64,000 bases of DNA, from contig JAFRRS010000022.1 in the NCBI GenBank assembly GCA_017427985.1, forward strand, positions 109,935 to 173,934, read 5' to 3'. Positions 1-8,779 of the stretch are shown one piece after another. The position numbers and the translations under genes were made by a program. The notes below the pieces were generated by a model. The model had not been told where the DNA came from. It saw nothing but the letters and a program-made list of their open reading frames with translations, and did no database searches. The stretch is from Bacteroidales bacterium. GTDB lineage: Bacteria; Bacteroidota; Bacteroidia; Bacteroidales; F082. Numbering within the stretch: the stretch's first letter is position 1; each line of letters starts with the position of its first letter.

Positions 1-499
1 CGATGAGTTTTTCCGACATTTCGATGTAATACTCGGCGGTGTGCACCTGCGAATAGGTGATGCTCATGGCAGCCTGCGAAATTATGCCTGCTTCGTTTGC
101 CCACTGAATCGACGGGATGATGTTACGAACGTCGTTCAGACCGCAGAAGATACGTGTGATGTCGACACCCTGAGCTTTTTTCACTTTATACATCAGCTGA
201 CGCACGTCGGCTGGTACGGGGTTCATTCTCAATGCGTTAAGTGCGCGGTCAAGCATGTGGCACTCGATGCCACCCTTGTGCAAAGCGGCGGTGAAGGCAC
301 GTACAGAAGGGTTCGGGTTCTCGCCATAAAGCAGGTTCACCTGTTCGGCAGCGCCACCGTTGGTCTCGACACGGTCAAAACATCCCATGTCGATGATGAG
401 AGGCGCAATCTGTTCCAATTGGTCCTTGCGAGGCACATATTTGCCTGAGCTTTGCCACATGTCACGATAGACAAGACTGAATTTAACTTCCTTTTTCAT
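1..499 (-). CDS. Biotin-dependent carboxyltransferase subunit (oxaloacetate decarboxylase alpha / pyruvate carboxylase B type), 5' part only
   Basis: The minus strand is open from an ATG at 499-497 to the window edge, giving the first 166 residues. The protein begins MKKEVKFSLVYRDMWQSSGK and continues with FDRVETNGGA, LNALRMNPVPADV and IFCGLNDVRN. This is the start of the DRE-TIM carboxyltransferase fold as found in Bacteroides proteins annotated as oxaloacetate decarboxylase alpha or pyruvate carboxylase subunit B. The RD of VYRDMWQSS sits where the family binds its metal. The known reaction moves CO2 between pyruvate/oxaloacetate and biotin. The 3' part, including any biotinyl domain, lies outside the window, so the substrate is not settled. 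A promoter box lies about 45 bases upstream, divergent from the M20 gene. Confidence 0.85.
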   Translation of the reverse strand, partial: MKKEVKFSLVYRDMWQSSGKYVPRKDQLEQIAPLIIDMGCFDRVETNGGAAEQVNLLYGENPNPSVRAFTAALHKGGIECHMLDRALNALRMNPVPADVRQLMYKVKKAQGVDITRIFCGLNDVRNIIPSIQWANEAGIISQAAMSITYSQVHTAEYYIEMSEKLI

Positions 500-544
500 T
501 TTTATTTTATTTAATATTTTTTTTCGACTCTTAGATTTGAAGCG

Positions 545-552
545 CAAAAGTA
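545..552 (-). promoter_or_regulatory. -7 promoter box for the carboxyltransferase gene
   Basis: The minus strand reads TACTTTTG, matching the Bacteroidota -7 consensus TAnnTTTG, about 45 bases before the ATG at 499. Confidence 0.6.
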
Positions 553-565
553 CTAATATTTTTCT

Positions 566-573
566 TATTTTTG
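566..573 (+). promoter_or_regulatory. -7 promoter box for the M20 hydrolase gene
   Basis: TATTTTTG matches TAnnTTTG. A TTG inside this box (571) is in frame with the M20 gene, but it lies in the promoter, so translation must start at the ATG at 592. Confidence 0.7.
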
Positions 574-591
574 CAAAAAATAAAATTAAAA

Positions 592-1785
592 ATGAAGCAA
601 TTGATAAAAGCCAAGAGTGACGCGTATTTTGACGATGTTGTGGCAATCCGCCGGCATCTTCATCAGCACCCCGAATTGAGCTTTTGTGAAAAAGAAACCG
701 CAGAACTCATAAAGAAATGTCTTGCTTCAAAAAATATTGAATATCAATCGGATGTTGCCGGATATGGAGTGGTTGCGACAATAAAAGGAACGTGCACAGG
801 CAAAAAAGTAATTGCATTGCGCGCTGACATGGACGCGTTGCCAATCCAAGAAACCACAGACCTTCCTTATCGTTCTGTCAACGAGGGCGTGATGCATGCC
901 TGCGGTCATGACGCGCACGTTGCGATGCTTCTTGGCACTGCTTTCATTCTCAATGATTTAAAAGATGAATTTTCTGGAACGATCAAACTTATTTTCCAGC
1001 CTGGAGAGGAAAAACTCCCTGGAGGTGCTTCATTGATGATAAAAGAAGGCGTTCTCAATGACGTGGATTTAATTATTGCGCAGCACGTTTACCCAGATTT
1101 GCCTTACGGTGAAGTCGGTTTCCATGCAGGTCCGTACATGGCGTCGTCCGATGAGGTGAATATTACTATAAGGGGCAGGGGTGGTCACGCCGCGAAGCCT
1201 GCCGAACGCGATAATGCTGTGTTAGCAGCGTCACAAATTGTGACGAAATTGTCTGAATTATATCCCGAACCATGTAGAGACGTTTCTGGAGACGTTTCAG
1301 GAAACGTCTCTACATTGTTGGCGTTTGGTAGTTTCATGGCAGAAGGTACATACAACGTCATCCCATCCGAAGTTCATTTGAAAGGCACGATGCGCACTTT
1401 CGATGAAGAAAAGCGTAAAGTGTTGAAAAATAATATTTTAAAGGTTTCAAAAGAGATTGCTACTGAATTCGGTTGCGAGGCGGAAGTTTTTATTGAACAG
1501 GGCTATCCTTCATTGAAAAATGATGTGAAACTGACTGAAAAATGTGCCGCTTTCGCGAAAGCGTTTTTGGGTGAAAACAAGGTGAAAGAACTGCCACAAT
1601 TGATGACCGCCGAGGACTTTGCCTGGTATTCACAAAAAGTGCCGGCATGTTTCTGTCGCTTGGGTACTTCGAATTATGCGAAAGGCATTGAAAACAAACA
1701 ACATACATCAAATTTTGACATTGATGAAAATTCAATGAAAATAGGTATTGGATTGATGACATTTTTAACAATAAATTTGTTATGA
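592..1785 (+). CDS. M20 family amidohydrolase (N-acyl-amino-acid / IAA-amino-acid hydrolase type)
   Basis: This 397-residue protein is a zinc-dependent M20D metallopeptidase, a family that removes acyl groups from N-acyl amino acids in the cytosol. Visible metal-site motifs in order are HACGHDAH (near residue 100), FQPGEEKLPGG, QHVYPDLPYG and, near the C-terminus, MTAEDFAWYSQKVP. The ATG at 592 is chosen because the in-frame TTG at 571 is part of the promoter. A 40-bp palindromic repeat (1274-1313) is embedded in frame in the middle and encodes CRDVSGDVSGNVS, a stretch not typical of the family. The stop overlaps the next gene by four bases (ATGA), so the two are probably cotranscribed. The exact substrate cannot be read from sequence. 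Confidence 0.88.
   Translation: MKQLIKAKSDAYFDDVVAIRRHLHQHPELSFCEKETAELIKKCLASKNIEYQSDVAGYGVVATIKGTCTGKKVIALRADMDALPIQETTDLPYRSVNEGVMHACGHDAHVAMLLGTAFILNDLKDEFSGTIKLIFQPGEEKLPGGASLMIKEGVLNDVDLIIAQHVYPDLPYGEVGFHAGPYMASSDEVNITIRGRGGHAAKPAERDNAVLAASQIVTKLSELYPEPCRDVSGDVSGNVSTLLAFGSFMAEGTYNVIPSEVHLKGTMRTFDEEKRKVLKNNILKVSKEIATEFGCEAEVFIEQGYPSLKNDVKLTEKCAAFAKAFLGENKVKELPQLMTAEDFAWYSQKVPACFCRLGTSNYAKGIENKQHTSNFDIDENSMKIGIGLMTFLTINLL
1274..1313. repeat. GTAGAGACG palindromic repeat inside the M20 gene
   Basis: GTAGAGACGTTTC at the left end is mirrored by GAAACGTCTCTAC at the right end, with another GAGACGTTTC between. It is read in the frame GT-AGA-GAC-G, giving an R-D-V-S peptide with no stop. Confidence 0.85.
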
Positions 1786-2387
1786 AATTACTTTTGATTA
1801 TGAAGATTTTAATAGTTTACGCTATCCCTGAAGAAAGAATTGATATTAACATCCCTAACGCGGAAGTGATTTATGTGGAAACCGGCATAGGTAAGGTGAA
1901 TGCGGCGATGCGCACGATGCATGCCATCTGCGATTATCATCCCGACATGGTGATAAACATTGGCTCTGCTGGAACTTTGCATCATGAAGTCGGCGATATT
2001 TTTGTTTGTAACCATTTCATTGACAGAGATTTGCGCAAGGTTACCCTTGACGGTGTGGTTTCTGAAATCGATTTCGGTAGAGATGCGATTCATCGCATCT
2101 TAAATGGAGACGCGATGAATCGCGTCTGTACAACGTATTATTGGCAAGGTACATGCAATACAGGTGATTCCTTCATCACTCAAGGCAACGATATCGAAGG
2201 CGATGTCATCGATATGGAATCGTTTGCCGAGGCCGATGTCTGCCGCGAGATGGGAGTGCCGTTCTTTGCGGTGAAATACGTCACCGACGTTGTGGGACAG
2301 AATTCAAGTGAGGAATGGTTTGCAAAATTGAAAGATGCGAGAGAAGGGTTGACGAAGTTTTTTAACGATAACATTAAAATAAAATGA
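1782..2387 (+). CDS. Nucleoside phosphorylase/hydrolase family protein (MTA/SAH nucleosidase or futalosine hydrolase type)
   Basis: This 201-residue protein has the PNP/UDP fold. NIGSAGTLHHEVGD corresponds to the N-terminal glycine-rich motif, VIDMESFAEADVCREMG to the Met-Glu ribose-binding motif, and AVKYVTDVVG holds the conserved Asp. Family members cleave the glycosidic bond of methylthioadenosine, S-adenosylhomocysteine or futalosine, and I cannot separate these. The ATG at 1782 overlaps the previous stop. The ATG at 1800 (MKILIVYAIPEE) is an equally plausible start. A palindromic repeat pair at 2077-2131 is read in frame and adds an unusual segment (GRDAIHRILNGDAMNRV). Confidence 0.78.
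   Translation: MKLLLIMKILIVYAIPEERIDINIPNAEVIYVETGIGKVNAAMRTMHAICDYHPDMVINIGSAGTLHHEVGDIFVCNHFIDRDLRKVTLDGVVSEIDFGRDAIHRILNGDAMNRVCTTYYWQGTCNTGDSFITQGNDIEGDVIDMESFAEADVCREMGVPFFAVKYVTDVVGQNSSEEWFAKLKDAREGLTKFFNDNIKIK
2077..2131. repeat. GTAGAGAYG palindromic repeat (double) inside the nucleosidase gene
   Basis: GTAGAGATGCGATTCATCGCATCT is followed by GGAGACGCGATGAATCGCGTCTGTAC. These are two hairpin units of the family seen at 1274, 13213, 20002 and elsewhere. It is translated in frame without a stop. Confidence 0.8.
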
Positions 2388-2415
2388 GATTCCTCGCTGC
2401 GCTCGGAATGACAAA
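2386..2415. repeat. Dispersed GAGATTCCTCG..CGGAATGAC repeat between nucleosidase and ygiQ
   Basis: The sequence has the form GATTCCTCGCTGCGCTCGG followed by AATGACAAA. Copies of the same consensus in either orientation occur at 4691-4724, 20628-20653 and 55005-55037. It overlaps the stop codon of the upstream gene and ends six bases before the ygiQ ATG. Confidence 0.7.
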
Positions 2416-2420
2416 GTGAA

Positions 2421-4238
2421 ATGGATTTATTAAAATGGCTGCCGATAACGAAAAAAGAATCCGATTTGCGCGGATGGGACGAGCTTGATATTGTGCTCGT
2501 GAGCGGCGACGCATACGTCGACCATCCGTCGTTCGGGGCTGCTGTCATCGGGCGCACACTTGAACGTGAGGGTTATCGAGTTGCCATCATCCCGCAGCCC
2601 AACTGGCGTGACGACCTCCGCGACTTCCGCAAGTTTGGCAAGCCACGGCTCTTTTTCGGTGTGTCGGCAGGGTGCATGGATTCGATGGTGAACCACTATA
2701 CTGCCAACAAACGTCTTCGTTCCAACGACGCCTACACCCCTGGAGGCGAGGCGGGTTTCCGTCCGGATTATGCCTCGATAGTGTATTGCAAAATCCTAAA
2801 ACAGATTTATCCCGATGTGCCAATCGTCTTGGGTGGCATCGAGGCATCTTTGCGCCGCGTGACGCATTACGACTATTGGTCGGATTCGCTGAAAACAAGC
2901 ATTCTCGTTGATTCTCAGGCGGATATGGGCGTTTATGGCATGGGCGAATTAGCGAATATTGAGATTGCAAAAGCCTTAGAAACTGGTAAGAAAATCGATG
3001 AAATCACTAATGTTCCGCAGACTTTTTTCCTGAAAAAGAGAACTCAATTTGTTGAATCTGAATGGCAAGATATTAGGCTCGTTTCGCATGAAGTTTGTTT
3101 GAAAGACAAACGCCTTTACGCCTCGAATTTCAAGCATGTTGAGGAGGAGTCGAACAAAAAACACGCTGCCAGATTGCTGCAAGATGTTGGCAATTTTACT
3201 CTTTACATAAATCCTCCTTATCCAACTTACACCACTGCTCAAATCGACGCTGCTTTTGACCTTCCGTATACCCGCATGCCGCACCCGAAATATGTCAAAC
3301 GCGGTCCGATTCCGGCTTACGAGATGATCCGTCATTCGGTGAACATACATCGCGGTTGCTTCGGCGGCTGCGCTTTCTGCACCATCTCGGCGCATCAGGG
3401 AAAATTTGTGGCGTCGAGGAGCAAGGAATCGATTTTGAAAGAGGTTGAAAAAGTGACGCAAATGCCTGATTTCAAAGGCTATATCAGCGATTTGGGCGGT
3501 CCGTCGGCGAATATGTATCGAATGCACGGAAAAGACGAATCGCTTTGCGAAAAATGCGTGCGCCCGACCTGCATCCAGCCAAATATCTGCAAGAATCTGA
3601 ACACCGACCATCATCCGCTTATCGAACTATACAAGGAAGTTGATAAGAATCCTAATATTAAAAAGGTGACTATCGGCTCAGGCATCCGCTACGACCTGTT
3701 TTTGACCAACGACGACCCCGATGGAAAGCTTGGTTACGACGAGTATTTCGAGCAGCTGATGCGCCGTCATGTGAGCGGTCGATTGAAGGTGGCACCCGAG
3801 CAGGTGAGTGATAACGTGTTGAAACTCATGCGTAAACCGCCGTTCGCGTTGTTCAACAAATTGAAAAAACGCTTCGACCAGGTCAACGACAAATATCATC
3901 TCAACCAACAACTGATACCTTATTTTATATCGAGTCATCCGGCGTGCACCTTGATGGATATGGCCGAACTTGCAGTGAAAACCAAGGAGTTGGGCTATCA
4001 TCTTGAGCAAGTTCAAGATTTCACACCTACGCCGATGACCTTGGCGACCGAAATCTATTATTCTGGCTACGACCCGTATACTTTAAAACCTGTTTTTGTG
4101 GCGAAAAACAAGGAAGACAAGCTCGCGCAACAACGGTTTTTCTTCTGGTACAAGCCCGAAAACCGCCAGTGGGTGAAGCAAATATTAAGAAAAATGGGCA
4201 AAACCGATTGGATTAGACGACTTTATGGAGATAAATGA
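2421..4238 (+). CDS. YgiQ family radical SAM protein
   Basis: This 605-residue protein belongs to the YgiQ/UPF0313 radical SAM family. The 4Fe-4S/SAM cluster motif appears as RGCFGGCAFCTISAHQG (CxxxCxxC), about residue 312. The N-terminal part (DIVLVSGDAYVDHPSFG, GVSAGCMDSMVNHYT, PIVLGGIEASLRR) is the B12-binding-like region typical of the family. The C-terminal part has PEQVSDNVLKLMRKP and ends in a basic tail. The substrate of the family is not established. The 3' end overlaps recX by 14 bases, so the two are translationally coupled. Confidence 0.93.
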   Translation: MDLLKWLPITKKESDLRGWDELDIVLVSGDAYVDHPSFGAAVIGRTLEREGYRVAIIPQPNWRDDLRDFRKFGKPRLFFGVSAGCMDSMVNHYTANKRLRSNDAYTPGGEAGFRPDYASIVYCKILKQIYPDVPIVLGGIEASLRRVTHYDYWSDSLKTSILVDSQADMGVYGMGELANIEIAKALETGKKIDEITNVPQTFFLKKRTQFVESEWQDIRLVSHEVCLKDKRLYASNFKHVEEESNKKHAARLLQDVGNFTLYINPPYPTYTTAQIDAAFDLPYTRMPHPKYVKRGPIPAYEMIRHSVNIHRGCFGGCAFCTISAHQGKFVASRSKESILKEVEKVTQMPDFKGYISDLGGPSANMYRMHGKDESLCEKCVRPTCIQPNICKNLNTDHHPLIELYKEVDKNPNIKKVTIGSGIRYDLFLTNDDPDGKLGYDEYFEQLMRRHVSGRLKVAPEQVSDNVLKLMRKPPFALFNKLKKRFDQVNDKYHLNQQLIPYFISSHPACTLMDMAELAVKTKELGYHLEQVQDFTPTPMTLATEIYYSGYDPYTLKPVFVAKNKEDKLAQQRFFFWYKPENRQWVKQILRKMGKTDWIRRLYGDK

Positions 4239-4677
4239 CGCTATATTAAAAAAGGTGTTGCACTACTGCGCCTATCAGGACAGGTGCACACAGGAGGTGA
4301 GGACCAAGCTCGCCACTTTCGACATGCCTAATCCCGAGAAGGAGAAAATCGTGAAACTCCTTGTGGATGAAGGCTATCTCGACGATGAGCGTTATGCATC
4401 CACTTTTGTGAGAAGCAAGATTCATCTGAAAAAATGGGGCGTGAACAAGATAAAAATGTCGTTGAAAATGAAAGGCATCAGCGAGGAAATTATCTCCAAT
4501 GCCTTGTCGGAAATCGACCCTGAGATTTATAAAGACGAATTGATAAAAGTGTTGAAAGCCAAGAAAATCAACGAGTCAGACCCTTATAAAAAGAAGGCGA
4601 AACTGGCGCAATATGCCATTCAGAAAGGGTATGAATCCTCACTGGTTTGGGATACACTTCGTGTCATTTCGAGTTAA
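4225..4677 (+). CDS. recX: Regulatory protein RecX
   Basis: This 150-residue, three-helix-repeat RecX protein modulates RecA filaments. Typical residues are LLVDEGYLDDERYASTFV and the following KKWGVNKIKMSLKMKGI. Length is normal. It overlaps ygiQ by 14 bases and has no promoter of its own, so it is probably read from the ygiQ transcript rather than next to recA. Its last codons (RVISS) come from a stretch resembling the dispersed TCATTTCGA repeat. Confidence 0.88.
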   Translation: MEINDAILKKVLHYCAYQDRCTQEVRTKLATFDMPNPEKEKIVKLLVDEGYLDDERYASTFVRSKIHLKKWGVNKIKMSLKMKGISEEIISNALSEIDPEIYKDELIKVLKAKKINESDPYKKKAKLAQYAIQKGYESSLVWDTLRVISS

Positions 4678-4690
4678 ACGATTCTTTCTC

Positions 4691-4724
4691 GTCATTCCGA
4701 CCGAAGCGAAGCGGAGTGGAGAAA
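4691..4724. repeat. Dispersed GTCATTCCGA..GTGGAGAAAT repeat
   Basis: GTCATTCCGACCGAAGCGAAG followed by CGGAGTGGAGAAAT is the reverse orientation of the repeat at 2386. It occupies most of the recX to phosphatase gap. No promoter box was seen for the phosphatase gene. Confidence 0.65.
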
Positions 4725-4750
4725 TATCATGAATAATAATTACAAATAAT

Positions 4751-5506
4751 ATGAAAATGAAGAATTTGTCAAAATTGATTTTAACGTTTGTCCTTGTCAC
4801 CGGATTCCTTTGGAACGTCAACGCACAAGGCTATCAGCCGACCACTTATTTCACAACTGAGGAAATGCCTGATTTGATACAATGTTTGCCAGCACCTCCC
4901 GACAGTACGTCGGAGGCCTTCAGCTACGATATCCTTCGTTATATGTGGGGTAAGTTGCAACGTTTCGACACTGAGCGTGCCGAAATGGCCAAACGCGACG
5001 CTGTATGGAGCTACGAGGCTCTTCTTGCCGAGATGAGTGTGCCGTTCGAACTTGAGATTTCTGAAGAAGACACTCCTGAGATATGGAAACTCATCACCAA
5101 CAGCCTTGCTACCGTCGATCAGATGCGTGTGGCACCGAAGGCATATTACCATCGCACACGTCCTTTTGTGTATTTCCACGAGGAGCCTTTCATGGAAAGC
5201 GACAAGGAATTCTACAACGAAGGCAGCTATCCGTCGGGACATACCATGCGCTGCTGGGCCACGGCGTTGCTTCTCTCTGAAATAAACCCTGAGGCATCAG
5301 GTGCCATCTTCAGCCGAGCCTGGCTGTATTGCGAGAACCGCGTCATCACGGGAGCGCATTGGCAAAGCGACATCGACGCCACACGTTCCGGTGCAAGTAT
5401 AGGATATGCGCGACTCCAGACAAGCCCTGAGTTTCAGAAGCAGATGTCCAAAGCGCAGAAAGAATTCAAGAAACTAATTAAAAGCACCAAGAGTAGCCGA
5501 CCTTAA
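4751..5506 (+). CDS. Secreted PAP2-family class A acid phosphatase
   Basis: This 251-residue protein starts with a signal peptide ending at VNAQ (about residue 25), so it is periplasmic. The vanadium-dependent phosphatase signature is complete in order: KAYYHRTRPF (KX6RP), GSYPSGHT (PSGH, exactly the class A form) and NRVITGAHWQSD, where the third motif has NR instead of the usual SR before X5HX3D. It probably removes phosphate from assorted phosphomonoesters. The ATG at 4757 (MKNLSK) is an alternative start. Its 3' end converges on and overlaps the minus-strand barrel gene by 29 bases. Confidence 0.88.
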   Translation: MKMKNLSKLILTFVLVTGFLWNVNAQGYQPTTYFTTEEMPDLIQCLPAPPDSTSEAFSYDILRYMWGKLQRFDTERAEMAKRDAVWSYEALLAEMSVPFELEISEEDTPEIWKLITNSLATVDQMRVAPKAYYHRTRPFVYFHEEPFMESDKEFYNEGSYPSGHTMRCWATALLLSEINPEASGAIFSRAWLYCENRVITGAHWQSDIDATRSGASIGYARLQTSPEFQKQMSKAQKEFKKLIKSTKSSRP

Positions 5507-6171
5507 CAAACACGCCCAGCATAGAGCCGATTGCGGTGTGCTGCTCGAAGTAAAGCCTGTTGTGTTGGTCAATCTGGTATTCGGCACCGAAACCGACGTT
5601 AAGACCGCCACCGAATGAGAAAAACTTATCAAGTCGGTCTTTGTAATAGTATTTCTTGCCATCATCAAGATAAACAGTGCTTTCGATGAGATCGTCCTCG
5701 TTTATCGTTATTTCTCCTAATGTGACGAGGTCATAAACCGTGGCCATTATTTTGCCTGCTCGTGAATAACCTACTGTAGCGTAAAAACCGGCAATCAGAT
5801 AGATGTGGAATTGTTCTCTACCGAAGATGAAGTTGGCGTTGAAGTTGAGGTCGGCACGTCGTCCCCAAGCGATTGTACCTCTATTCAACGTGTCATATCT
5901 GTCAACAGTGTATTTTGTAGCTCTTTTTGACGAATAGAAATAATAGTTGCCGTCGATAGTGAAACGCACATTTTCAGTGTAGTCGTAAGAAAATCTGACA
6001 CCGACGCCCGCTTTTGTCAGCGAAACCGGTATCTGAAATGAAATGGCATGTTTAGGAAGATTGGATAAACGGAGTGAATGGTTCTCAAAATTGCTGTTTT
6101 CCTGTGCATTAACAGCCTGTAATCCAAACAAAAACATTAAAAAAGCTGTGTAGAGTAGTTTTTTTTGTCAT
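5478..6171 (-). CDS. Outer-membrane beta-barrel protein with a frameshifted signal peptide (A8 tract)
   Basis: The body (stop at 5478) is open back to an ATG at 6137. That start gives only a 12-residue stump of a signal peptide (MFLFGLQAVNAQ), and the frame meets a stop at 6170-6168. An ATG at 6171-6169 is followed by eight A (6166-6159) and is out of frame. With seven A it would read MTKKLLYTAFL, then MFLFGLQAVNAQ, a perfect signal peptide. A promoter box at 6194-6201 fits the 6171 start. The mature part alternates polar and aromatic residues and ends VFVKVGYSWCF, typical of a small porin-like barrel. I do not recognise the family. The frameshift could be phase variation, a real mutation or a sequencing error. 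Confidence 0.7.
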
Positions 6172-6193
6172 GATAAAATAAGTTTAGTTGGTG

Positions 6194-6201
6194 CAAAGAT
6201 A
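6194..6201 (-). promoter_or_regulatory. -7 promoter box for the outer-membrane barrel gene
   Basis: TATCTTTG on the minus strand, about 22 bases before the ATG at 6171. It supports translation starting upstream of the A8 tract. Confidence 0.65.
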
Positions 6202-6232
6202 TGATTTTTTTTAATAATCAAAAAATTTTTCA

Positions 6233-6240
6233 TAATTTTG
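6233..6240 (+). promoter_or_regulatory. -7 promoter box for the mechanosensitive channel gene
   Basis: TAATTTTG lies 20 bases before the ATG at 6261. It is divergent from the box at 6194-6201. Confidence 0.65.
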
Positions 6241-6260
6241 CAATCGTTAAGTTTTAGCAG

Positions 6261-8762
6261 ATGGCAAAGAGGTTTATTGTCTTTTTTATTGCGATTTTGA
6301 TGTTAGTCAGACCGGCGTTCGCCGAGGAGATGCAGACGCTTCCGCAACGACTGCAGACGCTGAGATTTTCGCTTCAGCGTGACTATCAGCAGATGGAGCA
6401 GACAAAAGAGGATATTTCGGCAAATTATGAGGCGCAACACCAGGAGATGGTCGAAATCATGAAGCATTGTAACGAGTTGTCGCTGCGACTTTATTCGCAA
6501 AAGCAGGAATACACGCTCGATATCTGCTTCGCCTTGGAGAAAGTCAAAAATGAATATGAGAATTTCAATATAAACAGGATGCCTTACAATCGTATTGTAA
6601 ACAATCTTGACATTGAGATAGAACGCTACAACCATCTTATAGAGTCGCTGCAGAACATCGACCAAACCCTGCCGATTCTTGACCCTGCCGATAAACTCAG
6701 CCGTGACACTTGTGTCTTTTTTGCCAAAGAGCTTCTGAGATTATATGCCGAAAGCCGCGACATCATTGTAAACGACAGCATTCATTACAATGAGACGTAT
6801 TCCCAGCTTAAAGAATCGTATGACTATGCAAGCCGATATTATAAACTGCTCCAGAACAAGATTTTTGTTGAAGGACAGACGCCTTGGATTACAATTCTTG
6901 CCAATCCGCGGATATATTGGAAAAAGACCGTTGACGACATAAAGGAAAAATATACTCTTTTCTTTATGAATGACGACGAAAATGTTGACTTGTACGACTA
7001 TTATTGGGAGCCTTCCATCCTGGTGGTTTTCATCTCGATGATGCTCGGATTGCTGGTGGCTAGCTGGCTGATAGTCAATCTGTTGGCTGTTCCATTGTTC
7101 CGACATGTCAAAATCCTGACAAATACCGCTAAAGTACAGAAACGGCAAATCATCCTGCTTGTTTCGATGTTGCTGTGTTTATTGTTGAATGGCATAATCT
7201 TCAATTCTGACGAGTTGGTTTTAAAAGCTATCAGGCTCTTCAACACTTTCATCTGGCTGCTTACCGCTATCATCGCCGCCTTGCTTATCAGGCTTGAGGC
7301 GAAACAGCTTAAAAACAGCATCAGACTTTATTTGCCTGTCATCATCACGGCCGTTGTGGTTATCGGTTGCCGCGTGATATTCGCCCCGAACTCGTTCATG
7401 AACTTTATCTTCCCACCATTGTTGATGGTCTTTTCAGCATGGCAGTTTTTGGCTTGTATCCGTCATGGCAAGACAGCCGAGAAGAGCGACCGCGTCATGG
7501 GATGGATTTCGCTGTCAGTCACTGTTGTGGCTATGATTGTGTCGATAGCGGGTTATATCTTCGCCGCTTTGATGATATTGATTTGGTGGTATTTCCAGCT
7601 TGCCGCTATCCACACCATGACAACGATATGGTATCTCATCACTCTTTATAAGGAAAAACGCATGAAACGACGTATCGACGAATATCGCAAACGCATCAAC
7701 TTCGTGGGCGGTGCCGATAAAGAGGCTCTGCTGTTCGGCGCCACTTGGTTCTACGATTTGATTAAGGATGTGGCTCTTCCGGCTCTGGCTCTGATGTCGT
7801 TGCCGTTCTGCATACATCTGGCTCTCAACGTGTTCGATTTTGAGGATATATACCATAATATTTACGACAATCCATTCTATCAATTCGTCGATGCCAACGG
7901 AATAAGCACTTTCAGACTTTCGTTCAATGCCATCATAATCCTGATTGGATTAGTGTTTGTCTTCAGATATCTCAACAAAGCCCTGCATGTGATATGGCAG
8001 TATAGCCGATATACGCAGTTTATGCGGAAAAACAAGCGCACAAGCATCCGAAAGAACGAAATCAACCTGTCGCTGGGCAACAGCATCATCAGCGTTTTGG
8101 TGTGGATGGTCTATGTCATTATTGTAATTTCTATGTTGCAGATTCCGACAGGTTCGCTGGGTCTTATCCTTGGAGGTTTCTCGGCCGGTATCGGTTTGGC
8201 CATGAAAGATATAATCAACAACTTCATCTACAGCATCCAGCTTATGACGGGACGCCTGAAGATCGGCGACTGGATTGAGTGCGACGGCATACGTGGCGTT
8301 GTCACAGATATAAGCTATCAGAGCACGCAGGTGGAGACTATCAACGAAACCACGGTGTCGTTCCTAAATGCTGACTTGTTCGCAAAGAACTTCATCAACC
8401 TGACAAAGAGCAACTCCTACGAGCTGTTGAGTATTCCTGTCGGGGTGGCGTATGGCACCGATGTGCAACATGTTCGTGAGATACTTGAAAAAGCCATGCA
8501 GGTGATGCGCACCAAAGACGCATACGGTCGTGATGTGGTTGAGCCTAAGAGAGGAATCTACGTGGTGTTTGGCAATTTTAACGACAGCGCAGTCGAGATT
8601 TGGGTGAAACAGTACATTTTGGCAGCCGAGCGCATCGGCTATATCGACCGTGCTAAAGAAGTGATTTATAACGCATTGACTGCCAATGGAATAAGTATTC
8701 CGTTCCCGCAATGCGACGTTCACGTCATCAAAGATGATGAGAAGGCGTTTACGAATGATTAA
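6261..8762 (+). CDS. Large MscS-family mechanosensitive ion channel
   Basis: This 833-residue inner-membrane protein has a signal peptide (about 1-21) and a long charged, helical periplasmic region (about 25-230) likely to form coiled coil. Several TM helices follow from about residue 250. The C-terminal MscS core comprises the pore helix GLILGGFSAGIGLAMKD near residue 632 and the beta domain LKIGDWIECDGIRGVV. The family releases solutes on hypo-osmotic shock. The long extra N-terminal part puts it with the MscK/YbdG-like large members rather than the 280-residue MscS. Confidence 0.88.
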   Translation: MAKRFIVFFIAILMLVRPAFAEEMQTLPQRLQTLRFSLQRDYQQMEQTKEDISANYEAQHQEMVEIMKHCNELSLRLYSQKQEYTLDICFALEKVKNEYENFNINRMPYNRIVNNLDIEIERYNHLIESLQNIDQTLPILDPADKLSRDTCVFFAKELLRLYAESRDIIVNDSIHYNETYSQLKESYDYASRYYKLLQNKIFVEGQTPWITILANPRIYWKKTVDDIKEKYTLFFMNDDENVDLYDYYWEPSILVVFISMMLGLLVASWLIVNLLAVPLFRHVKILTNTAKVQKRQIILLVSMLLCLLLNGIIFNSDELVLKAIRLFNTFIWLLTAIIAALLIRLEAKQLKNSIRLYLPVIITAVVVIGCRVIFAPNSFMNFIFPPLLMVFSAWQFLACIRHGKTAEKSDRVMGWISLSVTVVAMIVSIAGYIFAALMILIWWYFQLAAIHTMTTIWYLITLYKEKRMKRRIDEYRKRINFVGGADKEALLFGATWFYDLIKDVALPALALMSLPFCIHLALNVFDFEDIYHNIYDNPFYQFVDANGISTFRLSFNAIIILIGLVFVFRYLNKALHVIWQYSRYTQFMRKNKRTSIRKNEINLSLGNSIISVLVWMVYVIIVISMLQIPTGSLGLILGGFSAGIGLAMKDIINNFIYSIQLMTGRLKIGDWIECDGIRGVVTDISYQSTQVETINETTVSFLNADLFAKNFINLTKSNSYELLSIPVGVAYGTDVQHVREILEKAMQVMRTKDAYGRDVVEPKRGIYVVFGNFNDSAVEIWVKQYILAAERIGYIDRAKEVIYNALTANGISIPFPQCDVHVIKDDEKAFTND

Positions 8763-8779
8763 CTAATTTTTTTTATAAG

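Noticed and set aside
41..448. Plus-strand ORF of 135 aa
   Set aside because: It lies opposite the clear carboxyltransferase gene and has no recognisable protein features.
571..591. TTG start extending the M20 hydrolase
   Set aside because: The TTG is part of the -7 promoter box TATTTTTG, so it is not in the transcript.
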